The translations under genes and the position numbers were made by a program. This document shows positions 33,570 through 42,623 of a stretch of DNA of 64,000 bases, piece by piece. The DNA is from Sporobacter sp038405045 (GTDB taxonomy: Bacteria; Bacillota; Clostridia; Oscillospirales; Oscillospiraceae), in NCBI GenBank assembly GCA_038405045.1, contig JBBZIV010000001.1, positions 62,001 to 126,000 on the forward strand, read 5' to 3'. Under the pieces are notes generated by a model. It saw nothing but the letters and a program-made list of their open reading frames with translations. It made no database searches and was not told the DNA's origin. Each line of letters starts with the position of its first letter. Position 1 is the stretch's first letter.

Positions 33570-33598
33570 TTGACATCGGTTTGACGCTATATTATAAT
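33570..33598 (+). promoter_or_regulatory. Consensus promoter for the serC operon
   Basis: TTGACA (33570-33575), 17 bases, TATAAT (33593-33598): a perfect sigma-A consensus right after the mtaB stop. The leader is about 28 bases, too short for a riboswitch or T-box. Confidence 0.8.
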
Positions 33599-33632
33599 AT
33601 ATAAATCTTCTTAATTAAGGCAGGTGCAAACC

Positions 33633-34721
33633 ATGTTCAACGATAGAATCTATAATTTTTCGGCCGGCCCGTCTATGCTGCCGCTGCCGGTTCTGGAGCA
33701 GGCCGCCGCTGAGATGACGAATTACCGCGACAGCGGTATGTCAGTCATGGAAATGAGCCACCGCAGCAAGGCGTATCTCGCGATTTTTGAGGAGACGAAG
33801 GCCGACCTCAAGCGCCTCTTCCATGTCCCGGACACACATGAAGTCCTCTTCATTCAGGGCGGCGCGACGCTGCAGTTTGCCGCTGTCCCTATGAACCTGA
33901 TCGGAAAAACCGGCAAGGCTGATTACGCGCTGACCGGCAATTTCTCAACGCTTGCCATGAAGGAAGCAAAAAAATACGGGGAAATTAATATTGCCGCCAG
34001 CTCTGAAGACAGAAATCACACATACATCCCAGCGCAGTCTTCACTGAAGCTGACGCCGGACGCCTCCTATTTCCATTACTGCGCCAACAACACGATATAC
34101 GGCACGGAATGGAAATACATCCCAGAGACGGGTGATGTACCGCTCGTCTGTGACATGTCGTCAAACATTCTCTCCAAGCCTGTTGACGTCTCCAAATTCG
34201 GCGTTATCTATGCTGGTGCGCAGAAGAATATGGCCCCTGCCGGTATGGCCGTCGTCATCATTGACAAGGCGCTGGCGGGAAAAGAACTGCCCTTTACGCC
34301 GAAGCTGATGAGCTATCAGACATTGATTGACGGTGATTCAATGCATAACACACCGCCGTGTTATACGATTTACGTCCTTGGTCTCGTCCTCAAATGGTTG
34401 GAGACACAGGGCGGCGTTGAAGGCATGGAAAAAATCAAAACGCAGAAGGCAAAATATCTTTACGATTATCTGGACGAGAGCGCCTTTTTCAGCGGCTGTG
34501 CCGATAAAGAAGCGCGCAGCGACATGAACGTCACCTTCCGTTCAACGAGCGCCGAGCTCGACGAGCAGTTTGCCAAGGCGGCGGCAAAGGCCGGTTTTGA
34601 TAATTTGAAAGGCCACCGGAGCGTGGGCGGCATGCGTGCCTCCATTTATAACGCCATGCCGATGGAAGGCGTCACAAAGCTCGTTGACTTCATGAAGGAC
34701 TTTGAAGCAAAGAATAAATAA
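33633..34721 (+). CDS. serC: Phosphoserine aminotransferase
   Basis: A 362-residue PLP enzyme converting 3-phosphohydroxypyruvate and glutamate to phosphoserine, the second step of serine synthesis. The N-terminal IYNFSAGPSMLP and GQAQKN-like AGAQKNMAPAGM (PLP lysine) are clear. ATG 33633 gives the usual start; GTG 33624 is an alternative. serA follows after 16 bases, so the first two steps are encoded together. No serB phosphatase is in the window. Confidence 0.96.
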   Translation: MFNDRIYNFSAGPSMLPLPVLEQAAAEMTNYRDSGMSVMEMSHRSKAYLAIFEETKADLKRLFHVPDTHEVLFIQGGATLQFAAVPMNLIGKTGKADYALTGNFSTLAMKEAKKYGEINIAASSEDRNHTYIPAQSSLKLTPDASYFHYCANNTIYGTEWKYIPETGDVPLVCDMSSNILSKPVDVSKFGVIYAGAQKNMAPAGMAVVIIDKALAGKELPFTPKLMSYQTLIDGDSMHNTPPCYTIYVLGLVLKWLETQGGVEGMEKIKTQKAKYLYDYLDESAFFSGCADKEARSDMNVTFRSTSAELDEQFAKAAAKAGFDNLKGHRSVGGMRASIYNAMPMEGVTKLVDFMKDFEAKNK

Positions 34722-34737
34722 TTGGGAGTACTTTATT

Positions 34738-35907
34738 ATGTATAAGGTCAAAACGCTCAACAGTATATCACCCGTCGGTTTGGAAACGCTTGATAAAACG
34801 AAGTATCAGGTGTCGGACGAGATTGAAAATCCGGACGCTATCCTTGTCCGGAGTGCGAAAATGCACGACTATGCGTTCAATCCGGAGCTTTTGTGCATCG
34901 CGCGCGCTGGTGCCGGGACGAATAACATCCCTGTCGAAAAGTGCGGGGAAAACGGCGTCGTCGTTTTCAATACGCCGGGCGCCAACGCCGAGGCGGTTAA
35001 AGAGCTTGTTCTCTGCGCGATGCTTTTGTCGTCACGCGATATCGTGGGCGGCATTGAATGGGTCAAAGGCATTGCCGACAAAGGCGACGAAATCCCGGCG
35101 CTTGTTGAGAAGGGCAAAGCCACCTATGTCGGGCCGGAACTGATGGGGAAAACGCTCGGCGTTATCGGGCTTGGTGCCATCGGCGCAAAAATCGCGCACG
35201 ACGCGACAATACTCGGCATGACCGTATACGGCTTTGATCCGTATCTCTCCGTTGACGCGGCGTGGCGTATTTCCTCCAATGTCATCAATGCCAAGGATAT
35301 TGAGACGATTTATAAAAACTGCGATTATATCACGATTCACGTTCCCTATATGGAGTCTACACATCACTTCATCAACAAATGCAGCCTTGGCCTGATGAAA
35401 AAGGGCGTGCGCATCGTCAATCTTGCCAGAGCCGAGCTTGTGAGCGACGATGATATGATTGAAGCCATCGGCGAGGGTAAGGTCGCCTGTTATGTGACGG
35501 ACTTCCCGAATGCCAAAACGGCAAACTGCCCGAAAATTATCGCCATCCCGCATCTCGGCGCATCGACTCCGGAGAGCGAGGATAACTGTGCCTATATGGC
35601 TGGAATTGAAATTGTCGACTATCTCGAAAACGGCAATATCTCAAATTCCGTCAACATGCCTTCAGCCGTTTTAAGTCGCACCGGAGACCCGCGTCTTTGT
35701 GTCATCCACAAAAATGTTCCCGATATGATTGCGAAAATTACAGGTGCTGTTTCGGGCATGGGGATCAATATTGAAAATATGCTTAACGCCAGCACGAAAG
35801 GCCGCCTGCAAGCTTATACAATTATTGACGTGCAATCTCTGGAGGCCGGTCTTGAGGAGAAAATCAAAGCCATTGACGGCGTGATTCGTGTCCGCGCGAT
35901 CCGATGA
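34738..35907 (+). CDS. serA: D-3-phosphoglycerate dehydrogenase
   Basis: A 389-residue NAD-dependent enzyme for the first step of serine synthesis. It has the dinucleotide fold GLGAIGAKIA near 139-148, catalytic RAELV and HLGAST segments, and a C-terminal ACT domain (about 315-389) for serine feedback. It lacks the long intervening domain of B. subtilis type enzymes, so it belongs to the short ACT class. GGGAG lies nine bases before ATG 34738. It sits in the serC operon. Confidence 0.95.
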   Translation: MYKVKTLNSISPVGLETLDKTKYQVSDEIENPDAILVRSAKMHDYAFNPELLCIARAGAGTNNIPVEKCGENGVVVFNTPGANAEAVKELVLCAMLLSSRDIVGGIEWVKGIADKGDEIPALVEKGKATYVGPELMGKTLGVIGLGAIGAKIAHDATILGMTVYGFDPYLSVDAAWRISSNVINAKDIETIYKNCDYITIHVPYMESTHHFINKCSLGLMKKGVRIVNLARAELVSDDDMIEAIGEGKVACYVTDFPNAKTANCPKIIAIPHLGASTPESEDNCAYMAGIEIVDYLENGNISNSVNMPSAVLSRTGDPRLCVIHKNVPDMIAKITGAVSGMGINIENMLNASTKGRLQAYTIIDVQSLEAGLEEKIKAIDGVIRVRAIR

Positions 35908-35947
35908 CGTTCTAATACATAAAGGAGATGACGGCCCCCTGAAAAAG

Positions 35948-36817
35948 ATGATGCTCATCGTGAATCCCTTTTCGGGCAGAGGCTTGTCGTGCAGCGCCTT
36001 GGGCGCTATTGTCTCTCTTTTATGCAGAGAAGGCTACGCCGTAACAGTTTATACAACGAAAACACACACACCTGAATACATTGCCAGAGAATACAGCGGG
36101 GGCTTTGACGGCGTCGTCTGTGTCGGGGGTGACGGAACCTTAAGCGGCGTCGCCTCCGGCCTGATGCAGACGACGTCGCCCCCGCCGTTTGGTTATATAC
36201 CGAACGGTACGGCCAACGACATGGCCTCAACGCTTGCGCTGCCGCGGGACCCGAAGACTGCCGTCCTGTCTATTTTAAATGGGTGGCCGACACCACTGGA
36301 CATTGGCTGTTACGATAACAAGCATTTCACCTATATTGCGGCGTTCGGCGCTTTTACGGGCGTATCGTACACCACGAAGCAGAGCGCTAAACGAGCGCTG
36401 GGGCATTTGGCGTATGTCATCGGCGGTCTGGCAAGCGTCTCCAGCATTCGGCCCCGGCATACGGTTATCGATTATGACGACGGAACGCTGGAGGGCAATT
36501 TTATCTTCGGCGGTGTGACAAATTCAACGTCGATTGCCGGTTTTGTCCGCCTCGACGAAAAAGACGTGGATCTTGGCGACGGGCTTTTTGAGGTGATCCT
36601 CGTGCGCCAACCCGTCAAGGCGGCCGATCTTGGCATCATCCTCAACAGCATCATTAACCACACGTATGACAGCGACAACGTCCTCCTGCTGCACACAAAA
36701 CGTATCCGTTTTCGCTTTGACGAGGATGTTGAGTGGACCCGGGACGGGGAAAATGGCGGCATATATCGGGAACTCGAAATCACAAACTGCCGGCATGCCC
36801 TGAAGATCATCATCTGA
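35948..36817 (+). CDS. Diacylglycerol/lipid kinase family protein
   Basis: A protein of about 289 residues of the YegS/DgkB/BmrU family, which phosphorylates lipids with ATP. IVNPFSGRG near the start, CVGGDGTLSGVASGL (ATP-binding GGDGT) and PNGTANDMA are diagnostic. The start is unsettled: ATG 35948 is the first ATG, but AAAGGAG ends 11 bases before an in-frame CTG at 35939, which would give the MKK-type start common in the family. It follows serA by about 40 bases in the same direction. Confidence 0.88.
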   Translation: MMLIVNPFSGRGLSCSALGAIVSLLCREGYAVTVYTTKTHTPEYIAREYSGGFDGVVCVGGDGTLSGVASGLMQTTSPPPFGYIPNGTANDMASTLALPRDPKTAVLSILNGWPTPLDIGCYDNKHFTYIAAFGAFTGVSYTTKQSAKRALGHLAYVIGGLASVSSIRPRHTVIDYDDGTLEGNFIFGGVTNSTSIAGFVRLDEKDVDLGDGLFEVILVRQPVKAADLGIILNSIINHTYDSDNVLLLHTKRIRFRFDEDVEWTRDGENGGIYRELEITNCRHALKIII

Positions 36818-36875
36818 CGAGATGGCGTTGCCGCTGGCAGCTGCCATTTATTCTGATTTATGTAAAGGAGCGTTC

Positions 36876-37652
36876 ATGTCGGTCAATATTCTGGCAGTCG
36901 GCGACGTCGCGGGGCAGACGGGGCTGACAATTCTGTCAAAAAAGCTCCGGTCGGTCAAACAGGCACACAATATCGCCTTCACCGTCGTCAACGGTGAAAA
37001 CGCGGCTGTCTTCGGACTGACGCCGCAGCAGGCGGAGGGCCTGTTTGAATACGGGGCCGACGTTGTGACACTCGGCAACCACACGTGGTCGCGCCGCGAA
37101 ATAATCCATTATCTCGACGAGTGCCCGTATATCCTGCGGCCGTCCAATTTTGCCCCGCAAAATCCAGGGCGCGGCTGGGGTGTTTTCGATACGTCGTTTG
37201 GCGATGTGTGCGTGATCAACCTCATCGGGCGCTGCAACATGCCCTTCGGGACGGAAAATCCGTTTTTTGAAGCGGACAAGTTGCTTCGGCAGAATAAGGC
37301 GCGCATCACGCTCGTCGACTTTCACGCGGAGGCAACGAGCGAAAAGCTGGCCATGGCCTACCATCTTGACGGCCGCGTATCCGCTTTGTGGGGGACACAC
37401 ACGCACGTCCAGACGTCGGACGCGCGCGTTTTTCCGCAGGGGACAGGTTATATCACAGACCTTGGCATGACGGGCGCTTATGACTCTGTACTCGGCATCA
37501 AGCCAGAGCAATCCCTGTCCATGTTTCTCGGGAACCCCCCAGTGCGGTATGAGACACAGGCGGGGCCGGGCAAAATTGAAGCTGCCATTTTTGAAATTGA
37601 TACGGAAACTGGCCGGTGCCTGAATGCAACGGCTATTCGGATGACGGAATAA
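36876..37652 (+). CDS. ymdB: YmdB-type metallophosphoesterase (TIGR00282)
   Basis: A 258-residue phosphoesterase. Metal ligands appear in GDVAG, NGENAA, LGNHTWSR, the HAEATSEK loop and GTHTHVQTSD, matching the YmdB family, whose B. subtilis member hydrolyses cyclic nucleotides and affects biofilm and motility choice. AAGGAG lies five bases before ATG 36876; the longer frame from 36822 has no ribosome site. No rny gene is adjacent, unlike in some relatives. It precedes a reductase gene by ten bases. Confidence 0.94.
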   Translation: MSVNILAVGDVAGQTGLTILSKKLRSVKQAHNIAFTVVNGENAAVFGLTPQQAEGLFEYGADVVTLGNHTWSRREIIHYLDECPYILRPSNFAPQNPGRGWGVFDTSFGDVCVINLIGRCNMPFGTENPFFEADKLLRQNKARITLVDFHAEATSEKLAMAYHLDGRVSALWGTHTHVQTSDARVFPQGTGYITDLGMTGAYDSVLGIKPEQSLSMFLGNPPVRYETQAGPGKIEAAIFEIDTETGRCLNATAIRMTE

Positions 37653-37662
37653 TGAGGTGCTC

Positions 37663-38367
37663 ATGAAAACAGCATTGGTGACCGGCGCATCCCGAGGAAT
37701 AGGCGCGGCCTGCGCGCGGGCGCTGGCTGATGCCGGATGCCGCGTCTTCATCAATTATCAAAGCGATGCCGATGCTGCCGAGGCCTTGGCTAGTGCGGTG
37801 CATGGTATTGCCGTGCAGGCAGATGTGGCTGACAGCGCGCAAGTCAAGCAGCTGTTTGAAAAAGTCGGCACAGCGGATATCCTTGTTTGCAACGCGGGTA
37901 AGGCGCTCTGCGGGCTGCTATCAGAGACGCCGGAGGACGCATGGCAGCGGGTTGTTAACGTCAACCTCGGCGGCGTTATCCGCTGCTGTCAGGCCGCCAT
38001 TCCGTCGATGGTGCGCCAAAAAAGTGGGCGGATCATTCTGATATCTTCCATTTGGGGAACGGTTGGCGCGTCCTGCGAGGCTGTCTATTCGGCGACGAAA
38101 GCGGGGCTTTTTGGTTTGACGATGTCGCTGGCGAAAGAGCTTGGCCCATCGGGCATCACCGTCAACTGCGTGGCGCCAGGCGTCATCAAAACGGACATGA
38201 ACAATGACCTGACGCCGGAAGTTCTTGACGAGCTTGCCACAATGACGCCGCTCGGCATGCTGGGCGAACCGGCGGATGTTGCCACGCTTGTCCGCTTTCT
38301 CGCTTCCGATGCGGCGCGGTTTATCACCGGGCAGGTCATCGGGGTTGACGGCGGCTTTACCGGTTAA
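37663..38367 (+). CDS. fabG: 3-oxoacyl-ACP reductase-like short-chain dehydrogenase
   Basis: A 234-residue SDR enzyme, probably the NADPH-dependent ketoacyl-ACP reductase of fatty acid synthesis. TGASRGIG (cofactor), CNAGKA, the catalytic Ser in LISSIWG and YSATKAG (Tyr-xxx-Lys) are present, and the C-terminus ends GVDGGFTG as in FabG. ATG 37663 has GAGG close upstream. It lies outside a fab operon, so it may be an additional paralogue with another acyl or alcohol substrate. Confidence 0.88.
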   Translation: MKTALVTGASRGIGAACARALADAGCRVFINYQSDADAAEALASAVHGIAVQADVADSAQVKQLFEKVGTADILVCNAGKALCGLLSETPEDAWQRVVNVNLGGVIRCCQAAIPSMVRQKSGRIILISSIWGTVGASCEAVYSATKAGLFGLTMSLAKELGPSGITVNCVAPGVIKTDMNNDLTPEVLDELATMTPLGMLGEPADVATLVRFLASDAARFITGQVIGVDGGFTG

Positions 38368-38382
38368 GCAAATAAAAAACAT

Positions 38383-38414
38383 AGCCTCCGCGGCAAAGCC
38401 GCGGAGGCTTTTTT
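38383..38414 (+). terminator. Rho-independent terminator after fabG
   Basis: A 12-bp perfect stem (AGCCTCCGCGGC at 38383-38394, complement 38398-38409) with an AAA loop and six T. It probably ends the serC-fabG transcripts. Confidence 0.9.
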
Positions 38415-39634
38415 CAGCGCTGCCCGGTGACGTTAAAAGCGAAGGCAGCCCTTATTTTGTCAGGCTTTTTTCGGTTAACTGATTCAATCACTGTTTTGTA
38501 TCGTGCCGTTGCCGCGGCGACGGCGTCTTCCCAGGAGATATAAAGGTCTGCCATTGCACACCGGCCAAGACGCGCAGCAAGGCTCCTGTCACGAATAACC
38601 GCCAAGACAGCCCGTGCGAGCGATGCGGCGTTTTCCTCGATGAGCAGCCCGTCCTGCCCGTCCGTCACGCCTTCGGCGGCAGAGCTACCGCGGATAAGGA
38701 TGCTGGCGAGCCCGCAGGCGGCCGCCTCTAAAACGACAATTGGCCTGTTGTCAAACGTCGAGGGGAGTAAAAACATATCCGCCATGCTGTAATACACACG
38801 CAGCAGTTGGCGATCACGGATGGCACCCGTGAAGACACACGACTCGGCAAGGCCAAGCGCCCGGGCATAAGATTTAATTTCGGTAAGGTCGGTACCGTCG
38901 CCAACAAAGATCACCTTAAAGCCGAGCCCTTCGGCGTGAACGTGGCGCAAGCCGTCAAGAATGATCCTGATGCCTTTGTACCACTGCGTTCTGCCGACGA
39001 AAAGAAAGACTGGCTCGCTCTCCCCAATGCTGTGTTTTCGCCGCAGGGCAGCAATAGCGGGAGTCGTTGCCCGCGCACGCGGGAAATCAACACCATTTCC
39101 CATAACAATATAATCACCCTGATAGCCAAGACCGCGCAAGTTTTCACCAGCACCGCGGCTGACAACCCAAACGTCGTCGCAGGCATTAATATTGTTGACA
39201 ATTAATTTAATGGCTGCTGCCTGATTCAGACCGAGCGACAGGGCATTTTTTATTTCAATATCAAATTTTGTGTGATACGTAAAAATGAGGGGTGCGCCGC
39301 TGCAAGCGCGCAGCGTGCGGGCGAGGATTGCCGACGCAAACGGACAGTGCGCATGGATAATAGCAGGATGGTATCTGGTAAGCTTGCGGAGGGTGTGCGG
39401 ACTAAAAGGGAAACCGCTCCTGTACCCGAGCGATTTTGTTGTATCAATGCTAGGATAACGGACAACTGGGAAAGTATACTTGTCTGTCACGCCGGGATAG
39501 CTTGGTGTTGCTACGACGGCCCTGCCGTATTTGCGCGTTATAATATCCGCGTAGTTCATGACCGCGTTGGCCACACCGTCAATGACGGGCGGGAAAGAAT
39601 CATTCAAGAGGCAGACGTTTATGGGCTTGTCCAT
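38414..39634 (-). CDS. Glycosyltransferase family 4 protein
   Basis: A 406-residue GT-B glycosyltransferase. LLNDSFPPVIDGVANAV near the start, HAHCPFASA, NGVDF, FVGRTQWYKG and the C-terminal DNRPIVVLEAAACG region (sugar nucleotide binding) place it in GT4. The N-terminal half resembles glycolipid synthases such as monoglucosyl-diacylglycerol synthase, so it may glycosylate membrane lipids or a surface polymer. CGGAG lies seven bases before the ATG. The galU gene 6 kb away could supply UDP-glucose. Confidence 0.9.
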   Translation of the reverse strand: MDKPINVCLLNDSFPPVIDGVANAVMNYADIITRKYGRAVVATPSYPGVTDKYTFPVVRYPSIDTTKSLGYRSGFPFSPHTLRKLTRYHPAIIHAHCPFASAILARTLRACSGAPLIFTYHTKFDIEIKNALSLGLNQAAAIKLIVNNINACDDVWVVSRGAGENLRGLGYQGDYIVMGNGVDFPRARATTPAIAALRRKHSIGESEPVFLFVGRTQWYKGIRIILDGLRHVHAEGLGFKVIFVGDGTDLTEIKSYARALGLAESCVFTGAIRDRQLLRVYYSMADMFLLPSTFDNRPIVVLEAAACGLASILIRGSSAAEGVTDGQDGLLIEENAASLARAVLAVIRDRSLAARLGRCAMADLYISWEDAVAAATARYKTVIESVNRKKPDKIRAAFAFNVTGQR

Positions 39635-39725
39635 GTGTTAACTCCGATACTGTCACAGTTTGACTATAACTCAGTATCGCCTTAACAGCACTTTAATTAT
39701 ACATCCGTGGACTTACAGGGTTAAT

Positions 39726-40349
39726 TTACTGCTGGAACGCGTCAGCAAGGTTTTTCATGTAGCCGATCATGCCGCCGGTCATTGCATCCATCAATTCGTC
39801 TGTAACGACGACCTTCCAGCTGCCGTCAACCTTTTTCAGCTGCACGGTCATTTCGGTTGTCGTGAGGGAGAGATCGGGTTTTGAAAGCGCGTCAACGAAC
39901 AGTTTTGTGAAGTCGGTTTGCGTCTTTTCGTCAGACGCATTGCCATCGAGAGCCTTGGAAAAAGCATCCTTCATAGCGGCCGCAATACACGCTTGCAGAA
40001 TTACCTTCGTGTCGGGCGCCGTGATTTTGACAGGGGCGCTGGCGGAATCGCCGTTGACCGTCACTTTATCTTCTATCGTAACCGTCATCTTGCTGAAGAG
40101 AATATTCATGACTTCCGCACTTTCCAAATCGGAAGATGATGAAGGCGAAGCGGGCGATGTGTCATCAGCCGACGGCGAAGGGGATGCCGTCGTCACCTCG
40201 CTGATGGATAAGGCCTGCACGGCGTCAGTATCCTGCGTTTTAACGGCATCAAAAAACTTTGACAAAACTGTGTCCGGTGATTTTGCAGCCGAACAGCCGG
40301 TGAGCGTCAATAAGACAACAGCCAGCAGAAGCACTGAGACTTTTTTCAT
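39726..40349 (-). CDS. Putative lipoprotein, unknown function
   Basis: A 207-residue protein with a lipoprotein signal (LLTLTGC, Cys18). A Ser/Pro-rich stretch lies near residues 55-75, and the rest is an alpha/beta domain of the kind seen in DUF4878/NTF2-like and DUF5105 lipoproteins: a SPDTVLSKFFDAVKTQDTDA start and a late VDGSWKVVVT strand. AGAGGA lies seven bases before the ATG. It is likely surface-anchored; the role is unknown. Confidence 0.8.
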   Translation of the reverse strand: MKKVSVLLLAVVLLTLTGCSAAKSPDTVLSKFFDAVKTQDTDAVQALSISEVTTASPSPSADDTSPASPSSSSDLESAEVMNILFSKMTVTIEDKVTVNGDSASAPVKITAPDTKVILQACIAAAMKDAFSKALDGNASDEKTQTDFTKLFVDALSKPDLSLTTTEMTVQLKKVDGSWKVVVTDELMDAMTGGMIGYMKNLADAFQQ

Positions 40350-40481
40350 GGTGTTTCCTCTTTTCTCTCTATTTTGTTTGATTTTAACGGATATAGCAAA
40401 AGATTTCAAGATAATGGTTTCGAGACGCGACGCCTTCTACCTCAATGAACCGGGTGACTTTACGTGATACATGATATTATC

Positions 40482-40510
40482 TTGACTTTGGTATTGTTGA
40501 GCCATATACT
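40482..40510 (+). promoter_or_regulatory. Sigma-A-type promoter for the coiled-coil gene
   Basis: TTGACT (40482-40487), 17 bases, TATACT (40505-40510). Confidence 0.6.
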
Positions 40511-40530
40511 GACAGTGCGAGGTGGTACAA

Positions 40531-40791
40531 TTGGATAGAGAACTCTTAAACGCAATCGGTCAGCTGATAGATGAAAAGCTACAGCCGTTACATAAAAGCA
40601 TTGACGACGTCAATGAAAAAATTGAAGTTGAAGTTACAAAAGTAAATATAAACATAGAAAATGACATAACAAAACGGCTTGATTCCCTGTTTGATGGATA
40701 TATGCTGACGCACGAAAAACAATACGAGATTGAACGTCATCTTGCAACACTACAGCGTCGTGTGGAAGCACTCGAAACAAAAGCCATTTAG
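40531..40791 (+). CDS. Small coiled-coil protein
   Basis: An 86-residue, charged protein that is almost wholly helical, with a heptad-like pattern (IGQLIDEKLQPLHKSIDDV through LATLQRRVEALETK). It has no membrane segment or cysteine. GAGGTGG lies five bases before a TTG start at 40531, and a promoter precedes it. Similar short proteins occur as hypothetical genes in clostridia and some phages. The function is unknown. Confidence 0.7.
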   Translation: MDRELLNAIGQLIDEKLQPLHKSIDDVNEKIEVEVTKVNINIENDITKRLDSLFDGYMLTHEKQYEIERHLATLQRRVEALETKAI

Positions 40792-40867
40792 TGACTAAGG
40801 CGAGATTTCCGACCCGCCTATTTTGGCACAGACAGGTAGACATAATATATACAGTTATAGACAAAAC

Positions 40868-40904
40868 GACCGACAAGTGTTGTAATTACTGCACTTGTCG
40901 GTCA
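40868..40904 (-). terminator. Terminator of tRNA-Gly
   Basis: A 12-bp perfect inverted repeat (GACCGACAAGTG at 40868-40879, complement 40893-40904) with a 13-base loop lies just after the tRNA on the minus strand and is followed by four T. Confidence 0.65.
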
Positions 40905-40913
40905 TTAACTTTT

Positions 40914-40987
40914 TGGAGCGGGTGAAGGGAATCGAACCCTCGCATTCAGCTTGGGAAGCTGACGTTCTACCATTGAACCACACCCGC
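40914..40987 (-). tRNA. tRNA-Gly (anticodon CCC)
   Basis: On the minus strand the sequence folds as a full cloverleaf: acceptor GCGGGTG, anticodon stem TCAGC/GCTGA with loop TTCCCAA, and a T arm with GGTTCGATTCC. The CCA end is encoded. It reads GGG codons. The upstream minus-strand DNA has a TTGCAT, 16 bases, TAAAAT promoter-like pair. Confidence 0.95.
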
Positions 40988-41170
40988 AGCTTTTAATCAC
41001 GGTAAACATTATTTTAACACAACTTGTCATAAATGCAAGCAAAAAACGAAGATTCGGGATGCGTGGCGCGCAGCAGAAGCGGGATGCGAGTTGTTAGCGT
41101 AATGGGTGCCGTGGCGCGGTTATATTTGTCCGAATTTCATCATATCCCTTTGTATGAGGAGGGATATGCC

Positions 41171-42400
41171 ATGAAAAAACTTTTGTCCTTTTTGCTCGCA
41201 GCCGCGCTGTTTGTGGTGCTGACAGTCCCGACAGCCGCCGAAAATACAGCACCGGGATTTTTGGAGGAAAACGATAACGAGGCTATAGATGCCTCCGTCT
41301 TTAATGACGACATACCCGTTTCGAATGCCGCGGATTTAGCCATCACGGCACCGTCCGCTATTTTGATGGAAAAGGAAACGGGGAAGGTCATCTATGAGAA
41401 AAACGCTGATGAGCAGCTAGAACCGGCCAGCGTGACGAAGGTGATGACAATCCTGCTTATTGTTGAGGCCATTGAAGCTGGAAAAATCACGCTTGACGAT
41501 ATGGTGACGGCGAGCGCACACGCAGCCTCCATGGGTGGTTCACAGATTTTTATGGAGGAGGGTGAACAGCTGAGTGTCCGGGAAATGCTAAAATCGATTG
41601 TCGTTGCCTCCGCCAACGACTGTGCCGTTGCCATGGCTGAATATCTCGCAGGGTCGGAATCGGTTTTTGTGGCGCGGATGAATGCGCGCGCCAAAGAGCT
41701 CGGTATGACGCAGACGCATTTTACGAACTGCACGGGACTGTTGGACGATCAAACCCACGTCACGACGGCGCGTGATATCGCCATTATGTCGCGAGAGCTG
41801 ATTTTGCATGACATGATTAAGGAATATACGAAAATCTGGATGGATACCGTCCGCGGCGGTAAATTCGGTTTGAGCAACACCAACAAGCTCATTTACTATT
41901 ACAAGGGCGCGACCGGCCTGAAAACCGGCTTTACAAGCCGCTCGATGCACTGCCTGGCTGCGACCGCCGAGCGGGACGGGGTGGAATATATTGCCGTTGT
42001 GCTGCACGCAGCCACATCGGCCGACCGGTTTGAAAGCGCGAAAACACTTTTGAACTATGCCTTTGCCAACTACGCGCTCATTTCAGCCTTCCCGGACAAA
42101 GCCCTTCTGCCTGTTCGCGTTGCGCTTGGCAAAGTATCCTATGTGCAGCCGGTTGTTCAAGGCAGTGATAAAATCCTTTTGGAAAAGGATTTGGCATCGA
42201 ATGTGACAAAAGAGGTTCAGGTGGTTGACAAAGCCGAAGCGCCCATTCAAGCCGGAGAGCAGATGGGGACGCTGGTCATTAAGAGCGGAAAAACCATTCT
42301 TGGTGAATTCCCGATTGTTGCCGGTGACAGCATTGCGCGACTTGGCTGGGGGGACGTCTTTGCGAAATTTGTCGCGATGCTTTTTGGCGGGGCAGAGTAG
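41171..42400 (+). CDS. D-alanyl-D-alanine carboxypeptidase (DacF-like)
   Basis: A 409-residue penicillin-binding protein 5 family enzyme that trims the terminal D-Ala of peptidoglycan stem peptides. It has a signal peptide (cleaved near PTAA), SVTK with the catalytic Ser near 97, SAN near 154 and KTGFTSRS near 255, plus the C-terminal beta domain (about 305-390) and a final hydrophobic/amphipathic segment. GAGGAGGG lies seven bases before ATG 41171. DacA and DacF types are hard to separate here. Confidence 0.93.
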   Translation: MKKLLSFLLAAALFVVLTVPTAAENTAPGFLEENDNEAIDASVFNDDIPVSNAADLAITAPSAILMEKETGKVIYEKNADEQLEPASVTKVMTILLIVEAIEAGKITLDDMVTASAHAASMGGSQIFMEEGEQLSVREMLKSIVVASANDCAVAMAEYLAGSESVFVARMNARAKELGMTQTHFTNCTGLLDDQTHVTTARDIAIMSRELILHDMIKEYTKIWMDTVRGGKFGLSNTNKLIYYYKGATGLKTGFTSRSMHCLAATAERDGVEYIAVVLHAATSADRFESAKTLLNYAFANYALISAFPDKALLPVRVALGKVSYVQPVVQGSDKILLEKDLASNVTKEVQVVDKAEAPIQAGEQMGTLVIKSGKTILGEFPIVAGDSIARLGWGDVFAKFVAMLFGGAE

Positions 42401-42447
42401 AATCAATAAAATGGGATAAAACAACAGCGTCTTGTGACGCTATCAAT

Positions 42448-42479
42448 AACGGCGCGCCGTGTCATGACGGCGCGCTGTT
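42448..42479 (+). terminator. Hairpin after the carboxypeptidase gene
   Basis: A 13-bp stem with one G-T pair (42448-42460 and 42467-42479) around GTCATG is followed by ATATTG, so it is a weak or T-poor terminator. Confidence 0.5.
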
Positions 42480-42570
42480 ATATTGAACATTTGTTCGAAA
42501 TATAATTTAAAAACGCTGAAAAAACAGGCGCGCGATTTGATGAAATCTTTATGAACACCAATATTTATGG

Positions 42571-42599
42571 TTGATACCTTGGCTGAGAACTGTTAAAAT
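42571..42599 (+). promoter_or_regulatory. Sigma-A-type promoter for the P-loop gene
   Basis: TTGATA (42571-42576), 17 bases, TAAAAT (42594-42599). Confidence 0.55.
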
Positions 42600-42623
42600 A
42601 AAAAAAAGCGAAAGAGGTGTTTT

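Noticed and set aside
33599..33632. T-box or serine riboswitch before serC
   Set aside because: The leader is about 28 bases, too short for either.
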